Shown piece by piece: positions 25,709 to 35,155 of a DNA stretch of 64,000 nt. The notes below the pieces were generated by a model, which was not told the origin of the DNA, ran no database searches, and saw only the letters and a program-made list of their open reading frames with translations. A program made the translations under genes and the position numbers. The stretch is from an uncultured Clostridium sp. (GTDB lineage: Bacteria > Bacillota > Clostridia > Lachnospirales > Lachnospiraceae), in assembly GCA_937885015.1 (NCBI GenBank), contig CALAAS010000038.1:62001-126000 (forward strand). The letters are read 5' to 3'. How positions within the stretch are numbered: position 1 is the stretch's first letter; every line of letters starts with the position of its first letter.

Positions 25709-25737
25709 AGACAGATATATTTCAGGAGGAATCAAAT

Positions 25738-25965
25738 ATGGATCAGTTAAAAATTGACCGAATCAATGCACTGTACCATAAAAGCCAGTCGGTTGGCTTG
25801 ACAGACGAGGAGAAGGAAGAACAGGCACGGCTTCGAAAAGAATACCTGGAGACGATCCGGAACAATATGCGCAGCACCTTAAATTCCATTTCGATTCAGG
25901 AAAAGGATGGCACGATTACGGACTTGGGAGAAAAATATGGAAAGGTTAATCCGATCAAAAGCTGA
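25738..25965 (+). CDS. DUF896 (YnzC-like) small protein
   Basis: A 75-residue cytoplasmic protein. DUF896 members such as YnzC are short helical hairpins; the pattern IDRINALYHKSQSVGLTDEEK and then EQARLRKEYLETIRNNMRS is typical. YnzC of Bacillus lies near lexA and is SOS-associated, but nothing in the sequence shows that here. ATG 25738 follows AGGAGGAA. Its 3' end overlaps the next gene by 29 bases. Confidence 0.88.
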   Translation: MDQLKIDRINALYHKSQSVGLTDEEKEEQARLRKEYLETIRNNMRSTLNSISIQEKDGTITDLGEKYGKVNPIKS

Positions 25966-26551
25966 GCTGCGCAGCATAATTTTGGAGAAGCGGAAATATC
26001 TGACAGAAGAAATGCGCACCGCCTGGGATGAGGCGGTGCTTTGCCGATTAAAGAGTCTTGCTCCATCCCTTTTTCCGGGAAAGGATGGCTGTGTTTACGG
26101 ATATGTCAGCGTCCGGGGAGAGACGGGAACGGACGCGATTCTTTCCTGGTGCTTAAAGGAGGGAATCCGGATTGCGCTTCCCCGTGTGACAGGGCGTGAC
26201 ATGACCTTTTATTTTATTACAGGCCGGGAGCAGCTGGTTCCCGGCGCCTTTTGCATCCCGGAGCCAGCCCCGGACTGTGAACCGGCCTGTGTCCCCCAGG
26301 CTCCGGTCCTCGTTCCAGGGGTGGCATTTTCATACGACGGAGGGCGATTGGGCTATGGAGCCGGTTATTATGATCGTTTTCTTGCCCGGGAGCCGGATCA
26401 CGAGACCATTGGTCTTTGCTATGAATTTCAGTTGACAGAAGGGGGCTGGGAAGAACACCATGATGTGAAAATCGGTCGGATCATAACACCGGATCGTCTT
26501 TTGGAAAGTGACAGAAATTGTAAGACATGGGAAAAATTCGTAAAAGAATAG
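25937..26551 (+). CDS. 5-formyltetrahydrofolate cyclo-ligase
   Basis: It converts 5-formyl-THF to 5,10-methenyl-THF with ATP, salvaging folate one-carbon units. The 204 residues begin MERLIRSKAELRSI; the C-terminal signature is VPGVAFSYDGGRLGYGAGYYDRF (split at GRLG). ATG 25937 is preferred because TTGGGAG lies six bases upstream. The gene overlaps the DUF896 gene, which suggests coupled translation. Confidence 0.92.
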   Translation: MERLIRSKAELRSIILEKRKYLTEEMRTAWDEAVLCRLKSLAPSLFPGKDGCVYGYVSVRGETGTDAILSWCLKEGIRIALPRVTGRDMTFYFITGREQLVPGAFCIPEPAPDCEPACVPQAPVLVPGVAFSYDGGRLGYGAGYYDRFLAREPDHETIGLCYEFQLTEGGWEEHHDVKIGRIITPDRLLESDRNCKTWEKFVKE

Positions 26552-26554
26552 CAC

Positions 26555-26583
26555 TTGATAAAATCAAAGCCTTATAGTAATAT
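26555..26583 (+). promoter_or_regulatory. possible sigma-A promoter upstream of miaB
   Basis: TTGATA (26555-26560) and TAATAT (26578-26583) are 17 bases apart, each a partial match, in an AT-rich 73-base gap. This would start the miaB transcription unit. Confidence 0.42.
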
Positions 26584-26624
26584 TAACTAATGTATGAAAA
26601 TATCGGTAAGGAGTTGTACGGCGT

Positions 26625-28085
26625 ATGACATTATCTAATATGGACACGGCACGGCAGACCGGAGGGCCGCCGATATCCGGCGCACCGCAAACAGAGCCGG
26701 AACGGCAGCAGTATTTTATGGATCTGTGCCGAAGCCGAATCCGGACCATGGAGGAAACACTGGGCCGTCCGCTGACGTGTTATATTTCCACCTTCGGCTG
26801 TCAGATGAACGCCCATGATTCAGAGAAACTGATGGGAATTCTTCTGGCCTGCGGGTTTACGGAAGGGGACAGTGAAGAGTCGGATTTTGTTCTTTACAAC
26901 ACGTGTACGGTTCGGGAAAATGCCAATCAGAGAGTGTATGGCCGCCTTGGCTATCTGCACAGCCTGAAGAAAAAGAACCCACACATGCTGATTGCTCTCT
27001 GTGGTTGTATGATGCAGGAGCCGGAGGTGGTAGAGCGGTTAAAAAAGAGTTATCGGTTTGTGGATCTGATTTTCGGAACTCACAATGTGTACCGTCTGGC
27101 CGAACTTCTGGAGCAGCGTCTGGCAACAAAAAAGATGGTGATTGATATCTGGAAGGATACGGACCAGATTGTGGAGGAACTTCCCTCCCAGAGAAAGTAT
27201 GCGTTCAAATCCGGAGTGAATATTATGTTTGGCTGCAATAATTTCTGCAGCTACTGTATTGTTCCTTATGTACGGGGGCGGGAGCGAAGCCGCACACCGG
27301 AGGATATCATCCATGAGATAGAAGGCTTGGTTCGCACCGGAGTGGTGGAAGTGATGCTGCTTGGACAGAATGTAAATTCCTACGGGAAGAATCTTAATCC
27401 GCCTGTGACCTTTGCGCAGCTTCTCAGTCGGGTGGCACAGATTGAAGGTCTTTCCCGCATCCGTTTTATGACATCTCATCCTAAGGATCTGTCCCAGGAG
27501 CTCATTGAAGCCATGGCGGCTTCTCCGAAAATCTGCCATCATCTTCACCTTCCGCTGCAGTCAGGAAGCAGCCGGATTCTGGAACGGATGAACCGGCGCT
27601 ATACGAAGGAACAGTATCTGGATCTTGTGAATCGGATTCGGGCGAAAATACCGGATATTTCCCTGACCACGGATATTATTGTCGGATTCCCCGGAGAGAC
27701 AGAAGAGGATTTTCAGGAAACCCTGGATGTGGTTCGCAGGGTGCGCTATGACAGTGCATTTACATTTATTTATTCAAAACGAACGGGAACACCGGCGGCT
27801 GCCATGGAAGATCAGGTTCCGGAGGAGATCGTAAAGGATCGGTTTGACCGGCTTTTAAAAGAAGTGCAGGAGATTTCTGCTCAGGTCTGCGGCCGGGATG
27901 TGCATACAGTTCAGGAGGTGCTGGTGGAAGAAACAGACAGTCATGAGGCAGGATATGTCACAGGACGTCTTTCCAACAATACGATTGTTCACTTTCCAGG
28001 AGGCCCGGAACTGATCGGAACACTGGTACATGTATACCTGGAGGAATCCAGAGGATTTTATTATATGGGCGCGGCAGCGCCGTAA
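26625..28085 (+). CDS. miaB: tRNA-2-methylthio-N6-dimethylallyladenosine synthase
   Basis: A radical-SAM methylthiotransferase that modifies A37 of tRNAs after MiaA. The 486 residues carry an N-terminal UPF0004 domain with cluster cysteines in STFGCQMN, NTCTVREN and CGCMMQEPE, the radical-SAM motif CNNFCSYC, and a C-terminal TRAM domain. A 60-residue N-terminal extension rich in Pro/Gly precedes the core. ATG 26625 follows AAGGAG at slightly long spacing; ATG 26640 is an alternative. miaA lies 7 kb downstream. Confidence 0.96.
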   Translation: MTLSNMDTARQTGGPPISGAPQTEPERQQYFMDLCRSRIRTMEETLGRPLTCYISTFGCQMNAHDSEKLMGILLACGFTEGDSEESDFVLYNTCTVRENANQRVYGRLGYLHSLKKKNPHMLIALCGCMMQEPEVVERLKKSYRFVDLIFGTHNVYRLAELLEQRLATKKMVIDIWKDTDQIVEELPSQRKYAFKSGVNIMFGCNNFCSYCIVPYVRGRERSRTPEDIIHEIEGLVRTGVVEVMLLGQNVNSYGKNLNPPVTFAQLLSRVAQIEGLSRIRFMTSHPKDLSQELIEAMAASPKICHHLHLPLQSGSSRILERMNRRYTKEQYLDLVNRIRAKIPDISLTTDIIVGFPGETEEDFQETLDVVRRVRYDSAFTFIYSKRTGTPAAAMEDQVPEEIVKDRFDRLLKEVQEISAQVCGRDVHTVQEVLVEETDSHEAGYVTGRLSNNTIVHFPGGPELIGTLVHVYLEESRGFYYMGAAAP

Positions 28086-28098
28086 GGAGGATATACAC

Positions 28099-29397
28099 AT
28101 GAAAAAGCACTACAGAAATATGGCCATTCTCATATCTGCGGCCATGTTATCCGGAGGAACTGCATCAGTGGCGTTTGCAGGTCCTGCAGCGGATATTGAG
28201 GCCGGTATTGCCGGAAATACAGCGCAGCAGCAAAATGAGGCCAGTAAACCTTCCCCAGGACAGGAGGGAACACAGGTTCAGCCGCAGACGCCGGAGGTAA
28301 ATACGGCGCTTCACGTTGGCGTAAATTACATATACAACAATCTGGGTGACGTTTCCGCTCTGACCATGAACCTCAATAATTTCGAAGGAATCGGCGGTGT
28401 TTCCTACCGTGCCTACACCAATGTGGGCGGCTATCTCTGGTGGTACCATGATGGACTTCCCACCGGTGTTGTGGGAGATGGAAGCTATCTGGAGGCGGTT
28501 CAGATTCAGCTGACTGGACAGGCTGAAAAGCTTTTTGATATCTACTATAGTGTAACCTCCAGCGGCCAGGGAAAGATGGGCTGGGCAAAGAACGGCGAGG
28601 TGGCCGGAACCAAGGATATCGGCGAGAAGCTGCTTTCTGTGGAGGTTGTGATGCTTCCTAAGGGAAGTGCTGCTCCTGTGAGCACAGCCCCCCGATATAA
28701 ATCCTCCTACAGTGACCGTCTGACAGTGGCAGAAAATGCTACGGTTATGTTCAATGAGGATGGCAGTGTTTATAATGGATGGTTAAATGACGATTTTACC
28801 CGTTACTATTTTGTGGATGGCGTTGCTCTGACGGGCTGGCATTACGTGGATGGATATAAATTCTATTTTGATTCCTTTGGCCGTCTGGTACAGGATGTGG
28901 ATGCTCTCATCGGCAGGCAGTCCAGCTACCTTCTGAAAGTCAACAAGGCATTGAACTGCCTGACTGTTTATGCCAAAGACGGGGCAAACGGCTATATTAT
29001 CCCGGTAAAGGCCATGTTGACTTCTGTGGGAGATGACACACCCATCGGAACCTTCCATACGCCGGCCAAATACCGCTGGAGACTGATGGTTAATGATACG
29101 TATACCCAGTACGCGACCAGAATCACGCAAGGTTTCCTGCTTCATTCCATCACGTATTCCACCACAAAAGAGGACAGCCTGCTGACAGTAGGTTACAATG
29201 GTCTTGGTGTAACCCGTTCTTTGGGCTGCGTTCGCTTAAATTGTGCAAATTCCAAGTGGATTTACGACAACTGCGGGTTGGGAACTGCCGTGCAGATTTA
29301 TGAAGATCCGCTGGTTGCATCGCCTTTCGACAAACCGGAACTGGTTCCGATCTCAGATCAGCAAACCTGGGATCCAACTGACCCGATGTTTCAATAG
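28099..29397 (+). CDS. secreted L,D-transpeptidase (YkuD) with ChW-like and wall-binding repeats
   Basis: An exported peptidoglycan-modifying enzyme, 432 residues from ATG 28099, which follows AAGGAGG. A signal peptide ends near AFAG (about residue 28). After a Pro/Gln linker come two ChW-like repeats (about 85-190), recognisable by WWYHDGLPTGVVGDGSYLEAVQI and then GWAKNGEVAGT. Next is a choline-binding-type repeat pair (YNGWLNDDFTRYYFVDG, then TGWHYVDGYKFYF). The YkuD domain ends the protein with H349 and the catalytic C377 in SLGCVRLN. The likely activity is 3-3 cross-linking or protein attachment; the repeats suggest wall binding. Confidence 0.85.
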   Translation: MKKHYRNMAILISAAMLSGGTASVAFAGPAADIEAGIAGNTAQQQNEASKPSPGQEGTQVQPQTPEVNTALHVGVNYIYNNLGDVSALTMNLNNFEGIGGVSYRAYTNVGGYLWWYHDGLPTGVVGDGSYLEAVQIQLTGQAEKLFDIYYSVTSSGQGKMGWAKNGEVAGTKDIGEKLLSVEVVMLPKGSAAPVSTAPRYKSSYSDRLTVAENATVMFNEDGSVYNGWLNDDFTRYYFVDGVALTGWHYVDGYKFYFDSFGRLVQDVDALIGRQSSYLLKVNKALNCLTVYAKDGANGYIIPVKAMLTSVGDDTPIGTFHTPAKYRWRLMVNDTYTQYATRITQGFLLHSITYSTTKEDSLLTVGYNGLGVTRSLGCVRLNCANSKWIYDNCGLGTAVQIYEDPLVASPFDKPELVPISDQQTWDPTDPMFQ

Positions 29398-29434
29398 GCG
29401 GAGCAATAAAAATTAGACTGGTACATGATTAACC

Positions 29435-29474
29435 GGGGTGCTGCAAAATCCATTTTCAGGCTTTGCAGCACTCC
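29435..29474 (+). promoter_or_regulatory. strong hairpin in front of mutS
   Basis: A 13-base left arm (29435-29447, GGGGTGCTGCAAA) pairs with TTTGCAGCACTCC (29462-29474) with one G-T pair and a 14-base loop. No T-run follows, so it is not a normal terminator. It lies 23 bases before the mutS start and may stabilise or insulate the message. Confidence 0.55.
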
Positions 29475-29497
29475 GTCCATTTGAAGAGAGGTAGACA

Positions 29498-32155
29498 GTG
29501 GCACTTTCACCAATGATGACCCATTATCTGGAGACAAAAAAGCAATATCCGGACTGTATTTTATTCTATCGGCTCGGCGATTTTTATGAAATGTTTTTCG
29601 ATGACGCCCTGACCGCCTCAAAGGCATTGGAAATTACACTGACAGGTAAAGACTGTGGACTGGAGGAACGCGCACCAATGTGTGGCGTTCCTTATCACGC
29701 CGTGGAGGGATATCTGAGCCGTCTGGTACAGAAAGGTTACAAGGTAGCTATCGCTGAGCAGATGGAGGATCCGAAAACTGCCAGGGGACTGGTAAAACGA
29801 GAGGTCATCCGCGTTGTAACACCCGGCACCCTGACTGGCCCCCAGGTGCTGGAGGAATCAAAAAATAATTATCTCATGGGAATTGTATACCTGGACGGAG
29901 TATTTGGACTGTCCACCGTGGATGTGAGCACCGGCGACTATCTGGTGACAGAAGTAAAAACCGAGCGGGCGCTGCTGGATGAGATTTACAAGTTTTCTCC
30001 ATCCGAAATTATCTGCAATGAGGCGTTTTACATGTCCGGCATTGATCTGGAAGATCTGAAAGTTCGTCTGGGCGCTGTTATTTCCGCCCTGGACAACCGT
30101 TTCTTTTCCGATGACTCCTGCCGTAGAATTTTAGGAGAGCATTTTCATGCCGGACATATGGAGGCTCTGGGACTTTCCGATTATGAAACCGGCATGCTGG
30201 CAGCCGGCTCTGTGCTCCAGTATCTTTATGAGACCCAAAAAACGTCCCTGGAACACCTGACCCGCTTAACGGTGTATACTACCGGTCAGTTTATGATGCT
30301 GGATACCTCCACAAGGCGGAATCTGGAACTGACGGAAACGCTGCGGGAAAAGCAAAAACGTGGAACTCTCCTGTGGGTTCTCGATAAGACGAAAACGGCC
30401 ATGGGAGCCAGAATGCTTCGTTCCATCGTGGAACAGCCTTTGATTGACCGGGAAGAGATTCTGCGGCGGCAGAATGCAGTGGAAGAGCTGAATATGAATT
30501 ACATCTCCCGGGAAGAACTTTGTGAATACATGAACTCCATTTACGATCTGGAGCGCCTGATCGGACGGATCAGCTACCGGACGGCCAACCCGAGAGATTT
30601 GATTGCTTTTGGAAATTCGTTGGCCATGCTGCCTTATATCAAACAGATTCTCCGGGAATTTTCCAGCGAGCAGATGAAATACCTGGAAGCAGAGCTGGAT
30701 CCGCTGGAGGATCTTCAGAAGCTGATTGGGCAATCTATGGAGGAAGATCCACCTGTTTCTGTCCGGGAAGGCGGAATTATAAAAGATGGATATAGCTCGG
30801 AGGTGGACCGCCTGAGACGTGCCAAAACCGAGGGGAAAGACTGGCTGGCAGAGCTGGAGCAGACAGAAAAGGAAAAAACTGGAATCCGCACCATGAAGAT
30901 CAAATACAACAAAGTATTTGGATATTACTTCGAAGTCAGCAATTCCTTTAAGGAACAGGTTCCGGATTATTTTATCCGCAAACAGACATTGGCCAATGCG
31001 GAGCGCTATACCACGGAACGTCTCAAGGAGCTGGAGGATGTGATTCTGGGGGCAGAGGATAAGCTGGTTTCGCTGGAATATGAACTGTTCTGTCAGATTC
31101 GTGATACCATTGGAGCAGAGGTTTCAAGGATTCAGAACACAGCCAGAGCGGTGGCGATGACGGATGTACTGGCTTCTCTTTCAGTTGTGGCAACCCGCAA
31201 TAATTACGTAAAGCCTTCCATCAATGAAAAGGGAATCATTCGCATAAAAAATGGACGCCACCCGGTGGTAGAGCAGATGATGGGCGGCGAAATGTTTGTG
31301 GCCAACGACACGTTTCTGGACAATGGAAAGAATCGCATTTCCATTATTACCGGTCCAAATATGGCTGGAAAGTCCACCTATATGCGTCAGACTGCTCTCA
31401 TTACCCTGATGGCGCAGATTGGAAGCTTTGTCCCTGCGGATGAAGCAGATATCGGACTCTGCGACCGGATTTTTACCAGGGTGGGGGCATCGGATGATCT
31501 GGCTTCCGGGCAGAGCACCTTTATGGTGGAAATGACAGAGGTGGCCAATATTCTGCGAAATGCGACGAAAAGCAGTTTGTTGATTTTAGACGAGATCGGA
31601 CGCGGTACCAGTACCTTTGACGGTCTTTCCATCGCCTGGGCTGTGGTGGAGTACATCAGCAATCCGAAAATTCTTGGAGCAAAAACCCTGTTTGCCACCC
31701 ATTATCATGAGCTGACGGAGCTGGAGGGGGCGTTAAGCGGCGTAAATAATTATTGTATTGCCGTAAAAGAACAGGGAGACGATATCGTATTTCTTCGAAA
31801 AATTGTAAAAGGCGGAGCTGATAAAAGCTATGGCATTCAGGTGGCCCGTCTGGCCGGAGTCCCGGAGCCGGTTATCATCCGGGCGAAGGAACTGGTGGAG
31901 GAACTGAGTGATGCAGATATTACCGCCAGAACCCGGGAGATTGCAGAGATGGGAGCGCCTGTTCCTACCAGGAAAAAAGTGGTTCGTGCAGACGAGGTGG
32001 ACCTGCAGCAGATGTCTATTTTTGACACAGTCAGTGAGGAGGAAATCATCCGGGAGCTGATGGAGATGGATGTGAATCACATGTCGCCACTTGAGGCATT
32101 AAACACCCTTGACAAGCTGCAGGCAAAGCTGAAAAACCGATGGGTACATCAGTGA
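29498..32155 (+). CDS. mutS: DNA mismatch repair protein MutS
   Basis: It recognises mismatches and small loops and starts repair with MutL. The 885 residues show the mismatch-contacting F29-Y-E31 (GDFYEMF), the clamp and lever region, Walker A GPNMAGKST from residue 619, and the ABC-type Walker B LLILDEIGRGTS. The start is GTG 29498 with GAGAGG upstream, giving the usual N-terminus (LSPMMTHYLETK). mutL follows after 25 bases. Confidence 0.97.
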   Translation: MALSPMMTHYLETKKQYPDCILFYRLGDFYEMFFDDALTASKALEITLTGKDCGLEERAPMCGVPYHAVEGYLSRLVQKGYKVAIAEQMEDPKTARGLVKREVIRVVTPGTLTGPQVLEESKNNYLMGIVYLDGVFGLSTVDVSTGDYLVTEVKTERALLDEIYKFSPSEIICNEAFYMSGIDLEDLKVRLGAVISALDNRFFSDDSCRRILGEHFHAGHMEALGLSDYETGMLAAGSVLQYLYETQKTSLEHLTRLTVYTTGQFMMLDTSTRRNLELTETLREKQKRGTLLWVLDKTKTAMGARMLRSIVEQPLIDREEILRRQNAVEELNMNYISREELCEYMNSIYDLERLIGRISYRTANPRDLIAFGNSLAMLPYIKQILREFSSEQMKYLEAELDPLEDLQKLIGQSMEEDPPVSVREGGIIKDGYSSEVDRLRRAKTEGKDWLAELEQTEKEKTGIRTMKIKYNKVFGYYFEVSNSFKEQVPDYFIRKQTLANAERYTTERLKELEDVILGAEDKLVSLEYELFCQIRDTIGAEVSRIQNTARAVAMTDVLASLSVVATRNNYVKPSINEKGIIRIKNGRHPVVEQMMGGEMFVANDTFLDNGKNRISIITGPNMAGKSTYMRQTALITLMAQIGSFVPADEADIGLCDRIFTRVGASDDLASGQSTFMVEMTEVANILRNATKSSLLILDEIGRGTSTFDGLSIAWAVVEYISNPKILGAKTLFATHYHELTELEGALSGVNNYCIAVKEQGDDIVFLRKIVKGGADKSYGIQVARLAGVPEPVIIRAKELVEELSDADITARTREIAEMGAPVPTRKKVVRADEVDLQQMSIFDTVSEEEIIRELMEMDVNHMSPLEALNTLDKLQAKLKNRWVHQ

Positions 32156-32180
32156 CAGAAATAGTAAGGAGAGAAAAGAC

Positions 32181-34187
32181 GTGGCAGCGATTCAGGTACT
32201 GGATCAGAATACAATAAATCAGATTGCGGCGGGAGAGGTGATTGAGCGTCCGGCATCGGTAGTAAAGGAGCTTTTAGAAAATGCGATTGATTCCAGGGCG
32301 ACTGCTGTAACTGTGGAGATACAGGGCGGCGGCCTTCAGATGATCCGTGTCACGGACAATGGATGCGGAATTTTGGCCGATGAAATCCCGCTGGCGTTTA
32401 CGCGTCATGCCACCAGTAAAATCCGGACAGCAGACGATCTGTTTTCCGTGGCTTCTCTGGGTTTTCGCGGTGAGGCGCTGGCCTCCATTGCGTCTGTGTC
32501 CCGGGTAGAACTGATTACCCGTACCGCAGGTTCCATCAGCGGAGCCAGATACCGGATAGAAGGCGGAGAAGAAAAAAGCCTGGAGGAGGTGGGCGCTCCG
32601 CAGGGAACTACCTTTCTGGTACGAGACCTTTTTTACAACACGCCGGTTCGCCGGAAATTTTTGAAATCTCCGGCCACAGAAGGGGCTCATGTGGCAGATC
32701 TGGTGGAGAAGATTGCCCTGTCTCACCCGGAGGTTTCCATCCGGTTTATCAATAATGGCCAGAGCCGTCTTCATACTTCGGGGAATCGGAACCTTAAGGA
32801 TATCATCTATGGCGTATTTGGCCGGGAAATTACCGGAAACCTGATCGAAATAGAAGGTGGAGCATCACCGGTTCAGCTTTCCGGCTTTATTGGCAAGCCG
32901 CTGATCGCCCGGGGAAACCGGAATTTTGAGTATTATTTCATCAATGGCCGCTATATTCGGAGCAGTCTGATCAATAAGGCGATTGAAGAGGCTTATAAAC
33001 CATATATGATGCAGCATAAATATCCCTTTACCATGCTGCAGTTTACGATTGATATGTCACTCATTGATGTCAATGTCCATCCGGCGAAAATGGAAATCCG
33101 CTTCCGGGAGGCAGATCAGATTTACCGGACGGTATTTCACACACTTTCCATGGCGCTTTCTGGCCGGGAACTGATTCCGGCAGCCAACGTACCGGAGCCG
33201 GTAGGCAGCCGGCAGCCGGCAGAATCCCTGCCGACCGGGACTTTGTCTGAGCGTCCGTCTTTAAAACCTGTTCATGTTCGGGAGGAGAGGCCTGAGCCTT
33301 TTGAGACAAGGCGACTTAAGGCTATGTCCCTGCAGCCGGAAAAAACAAACGATAAACTGGAAGAGGCGGCGGGAACGTCAGGACAGCAGGAAGTGCAGCC
33401 AGCACCAGAAGAAGTAACGTCAAAACAGAATGAACCAAAGCCTGAAATGCCTGTATTTCTGGCGGAGCAGAGTCCCGGTTATAATGCAGATCAAAAACCA
33501 GACTCCGAGACAGAGGCTCAAGGGCCGACTCCCTCAAAACAGAAGGAAACTGGGCCGGTTGCCCGGCAGATGGACTTTTTCGAGGATAAATTGCTGACCC
33601 GGGATGCCAGAAAAGAGCATATTCTGATCGGACAGCTGTTTGACACTTACTGGCTGGTTCAGTACCGCAGCAATCTCTATATTATTGATCAGCATGCAGC
33701 CCATGAAAAGGTACTTTATGAGCGGACCATGGCGTCTTTGAAGACCAGAGAGTACACCTCCCAGATGGTGGATCCGCCCATTATTCTAACGCTGAATGAT
33801 ACAGAGCAGCTGGTTCTGGAACGGTTCGGGAATCAATTTTCAGAGATCGGATTTGAAATTGAGCCATTCGGGGGCCGGGAATTCGCTGTGCGGGCCGTTC
33901 CGGCCAACCTGTTTTCCATCGCCAGGCGGGAGCTTTTGATGGAAATGCTGGACGGACTGGCTGAATCCGGCGAGGCAGGAACGCCGGACTTGATCCGGGA
34001 GCGGGTGGCCACCATGTCCTGCAAGGCCGCCGTCAAGGGAAACCATGCCTTTTCTGCCGCAGAAGCAGAGGCTTTGATCGATGAGCTTCTGGAGCTTGAC
34101 AATCCCTACGCCTGCCCTCATGGAAGGCCGACCATTATTTCCATGAGCAAGTACGAGCTGGAAAAGAAATTTAAGCGAATTGTCTAG
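32181..34187 (+). CDS. mutL: DNA mismatch repair protein MutL with endonuclease motif
   Basis: An ATPase and nicking endonuclease of mismatch repair, 668 residues. The GHKL ATPase shows LLENAIDSRA, DNGCGI and GFRGEALASI. A Pro/Glu/Gln-rich linker spans about 330-470. The C-terminal domain has DQHAAHEKVLYE (from D503), the metal-dependent nuclease motif, and CPHGRP at 645-650. This matches organisms without MutH, where MutL makes the strand nick. The start is GTG 32181, nine bases after AAGGAG. Confidence 0.97.
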   Translation: MAAIQVLDQNTINQIAAGEVIERPASVVKELLENAIDSRATAVTVEIQGGGLQMIRVTDNGCGILADEIPLAFTRHATSKIRTADDLFSVASLGFRGEALASIASVSRVELITRTAGSISGARYRIEGGEEKSLEEVGAPQGTTFLVRDLFYNTPVRRKFLKSPATEGAHVADLVEKIALSHPEVSIRFINNGQSRLHTSGNRNLKDIIYGVFGREITGNLIEIEGGASPVQLSGFIGKPLIARGNRNFEYYFINGRYIRSSLINKAIEEAYKPYMMQHKYPFTMLQFTIDMSLIDVNVHPAKMEIRFREADQIYRTVFHTLSMALSGRELIPAANVPEPVGSRQPAESLPTGTLSERPSLKPVHVREERPEPFETRRLKAMSLQPEKTNDKLEEAAGTSGQQEVQPAPEEVTSKQNEPKPEMPVFLAEQSPGYNADQKPDSETEAQGPTPSKQKETGPVARQMDFFEDKLLTRDARKEHILIGQLFDTYWLVQYRSNLYIIDQHAAHEKVLYERTMASLKTREYTSQMVDPPIILTLNDTEQLVLERFGNQFSEIGFEIEPFGGREFAVRAVPANLFSIARRELLMEMLDGLAESGEAGTPDLIRERVATMSCKAAVKGNHAFSAAEAEALIDELLELDNPYACPHGRPTIISMSKYELEKKFKRIV

Positions 34188-34198
34188 GGAGGGAAACC

Positions 34199-35155
34199 AT
34201 GACTGGCACGAAGAAAAAACCGTTGATTATTATTACCGGGCCAACGGCGGTGGGAAAAACAGCCCTGTCTGTGAAACTGGCAAAACAGATCGGCGGCGAA
34301 ATCATCAGTGCGGACTCCATGCAGGTGTACCGCCATATGGATATCGGAACTGCCAAGATCCGGCCGGAGGAGATGGAGGGAGTCCCCCATCATCTTATTG
34401 ATATTCTTGACCCGACAGAAGAATTCAATGTGGTTCGGTTTCAGACGCTGGCTAAAAGGGCACTGGAGGAAATCTATGGACGTGGACATACGCCCATCAT
34501 AGCCGGAGGAACGGGCTTTTATATCCAGGCTCTTTTATACGATGTGGATTTCACTGAGACAGAGGAAGATCCCTCTTTGCGTTGTCATCTGGAAGAGCTG
34601 GCAAAGAGAGAAGGGGCAGAGGCACTGCACGCCCGGCTCTGTTCGGTGGATCCGGAAGCAGCAGAGGCCATTCATGCCCACAATGTGAAGCGTGTGATTC
34701 GGGCCCTGGAGTTTTATGCCCAGACCGGGAAAAAAATATCGGAACACAATGAGACAGAACGGGCCAAATCATCTCCCTACCAGTTTTATTATTATGTGCT
34801 GACTACGGATCGGCCGGTACTTTATGAGCGGATTAACCAACGGGTTGACCGGATGATGGAAGAGGGACTGGTGGAAGAGGTCCAGAGGCTTCTTAACATG
34901 GGCTGTCAGAGAGATTCCGTTGCCATGCAGGGATTGGGATATAAGGAGATGATAGCCTATTTGGATGGGCAAACGGACCTTTCGGATGCGGTTTCCATTT
35001 TAAAACGGGATACGCGCCATTTTGCCAAGCGCCAGCTTACCTGGTTCAGGCGGGAGCGGGATGTACGCTTTTTAAATCTGCCGGATTTCGGAAACGATCT
35101 GGATCGGGTGCTGCACCATATTCTGGAAGAAATAGAGGAAGGAAAAGAAAAATGA
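34199..35155 (+). CDS. miaA: tRNA dimethylallyltransferase
   Basis: It adds the dimethylallyl group to N6 of A37, supplying the substrate of MiaB. The 318 residues have the P-loop GPTAVGKTALS, the motif ISADSMQVYRHMDIGTAK, and VKRVIRALEFY. ATG 34199 follows AGGGAGGG, 11 bases after the mutL stop. Its stop overlaps the next start by four bases. Confidence 0.97.
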   Translation: MTGTKKKPLIIITGPTAVGKTALSVKLAKQIGGEIISADSMQVYRHMDIGTAKIRPEEMEGVPHHLIDILDPTEEFNVVRFQTLAKRALEEIYGRGHTPIIAGGTGFYIQALLYDVDFTETEEDPSLRCHLEELAKREGAEALHARLCSVDPEAAEAIHAHNVKRVIRALEFYAQTGKKISEHNETERAKSSPYQFYYYVLTTDRPVLYERINQRVDRMMEEGLVEEVQRLLNMGCQRDSVAMQGLGYKEMIAYLDGQTDLSDAVSILKRDTRHFAKRQLTWFRRERDVRFLNLPDFGNDLDRVLHHILEEIEEGKEK

